From an uncultured Porphyromonadaceae bacterium (lineage in GTDB: Bacteria > Bacteroidota > Bacteroidia > Bacteroidales > Muribaculaceae), in assembly GCA_947176615.1 (NCBI GenBank), contig CAMWRO010000186.1, positions 1 to 6,058 on the forward strand: a stretch of DNA of 6,058 bases. The letters are read 5' to 3'. Shown one piece after another: positions 5,715 through 6,058 of this stretch. The notes under the pieces were generated by a model. The model was not told the origin of the DNA. It saw only the letters and a program-made list of their open reading frames with translations, and ran no database searches. The position numbers and the translations under genes are program-made. Position 1 is the first letter of the stretch; each line of letters starts with the position of its first letter.

Positions 5715-6058
5715 TTGTTATATAGAATTCGACACGGGCGGTATCGCTGCCGTTCTCGCTCCACGGCTTGACAATGAAACTTTTGGACAGTCGGTATTTC
5801 CCGGGAGAAAAAGCCTTGCTGTAAACCCGGGTCCTGTCAGTGTGGCGGCGTGAAGAATGTGGCGGGAGGATGTAGCCGACGGCGTTAACAATTATGTCGC
5901 TGCCGATATATTCGGGATTGACCGGGATTTTGACCCACGTCCCGGCATTGTCGCGTTCAATCAGGTAGTATTCCCCGAATAAAATTTCCTTGTCAGTGGC
6001 ATTGGTAACTTCGACAATAATGGAGTCGACGGGAATTTTCAGGCTGTCAGGTTCAATG
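5698..6058 (-). CDS. C-terminal part of a bacterial Ig-like domain protein (Big_14-like), cut by the window edge
   Basis: This open frame has no start in the window; it continues past base 6058 and ends at TAA 5698-5700, giving 119 visible residues. The frame was read by hand from the minus strand, with the first full codon at 6055-6057. The visible part fits one beta-sandwich domain of the kind often annotated as a bacterial immunoglobulin-like domain. It has IIVEVTNATDKEILFGEYYLIE (split as IIVEVTNATDK at 13-23 and EILFGEYYLIE at 24-34), then TWVKIPV, a Pro-rich turn ILPPHSS, and the closing motif FSPGKYRLSKSFIV. The pattern of a strand with N-T-D-K, a Tyr/Trp-rich middle and a final PGKYR is typical of these domains, which usually sit in exported proteins. 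The signal peptide, if any, lies outside the window. Partner and function are unknown. The gene is high in G+C like the DUF4230 operon and is separated from it by 266 bases. Confidence 0.6.
   Translation of the reverse strand, partial: IEPDSLKIPVDSIIVEVTNATDKEILFGEYYLIERDNAGTWVKIPVNPEYIGSDIIVNAVGYILPPHSSRRHTDRTRVYSKAFSPGKYRLSKSFIVKPWSENGSDTARVEFYITKPLSR

Noticed and set aside
5624..5725. 33-residue plus-strand frame running into the Ig-like gene
   Set aside because: Very short, overlaps the 3' end of the Ig-like gene antisense, with no promoter or recognisable product.

Overview
The window looks like chromosomal DNA of a Bacteroidales bacterium, plausibly a Muribaculaceae-like gut species, although the genus cannot be fixed from sequence alone. 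The clues are a promoter of Bacteroidota type (TTTG, 20 bases, TATTTTTG) ahead of the lipoprotein gene, genes without clear Shine-Dalgarno sites, a tandem DUF4230 lipoprotein/membrane protein pair, and a bacterial Ig-like protein of the kind common in this order. All confident genes lie on the minus strand, so they are read from right to left.

From right to left: (a) 5698-6058 is the 3' part of a gene for an Ig-like domain protein, cut by the window edge. (b) 5432-5697 is intergenic and holds a 33-base imperfect tandem repeat plus a promoter. (c) 4242-5431 is a two-gene operon with an ATGA overlap, encoding a DUF4230 lipoprotein and then a membrane-anchored DUF4230 protein; the two appear to be diverged paralogues. 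(d) 3984-4241 is an AT-rich gap with one possible 51-residue open frame on the plus strand. (e) 788-3983 is a two-gene unit with a 1-base junction: a stand-alone DUF262 protein followed by a DUF262 plus DUF1524 (HNH-type) protein of the GmrSD/SspE/BrxU-like class. (f) 89-712 encodes a chloramphenicol-acetyltransferase-fold protein with an intact HHxxxDG motif. (g) 1-88 holds a terminator-like A8/T8 element.

The DUF262 pair is clearly more AT-rich than its surroundings. Counted samples give 35% G+C at 2401-2460, against 60% at 301-360 and 50% at 4321-4380. This suggests an acquired anti-phage cassette between ordinary chromosomal genes. The pair is the most interesting content: one protein keeps only the nucleotide-binding/sensing DUF262 half, while the other carries both sensor and nuclease. 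The two may work together as a modification-dependent (type IV-like) restriction system, but nothing in the sequence shows the target. The acetyltransferase gene and the DUF4230 operon look like unrelated neighbours.
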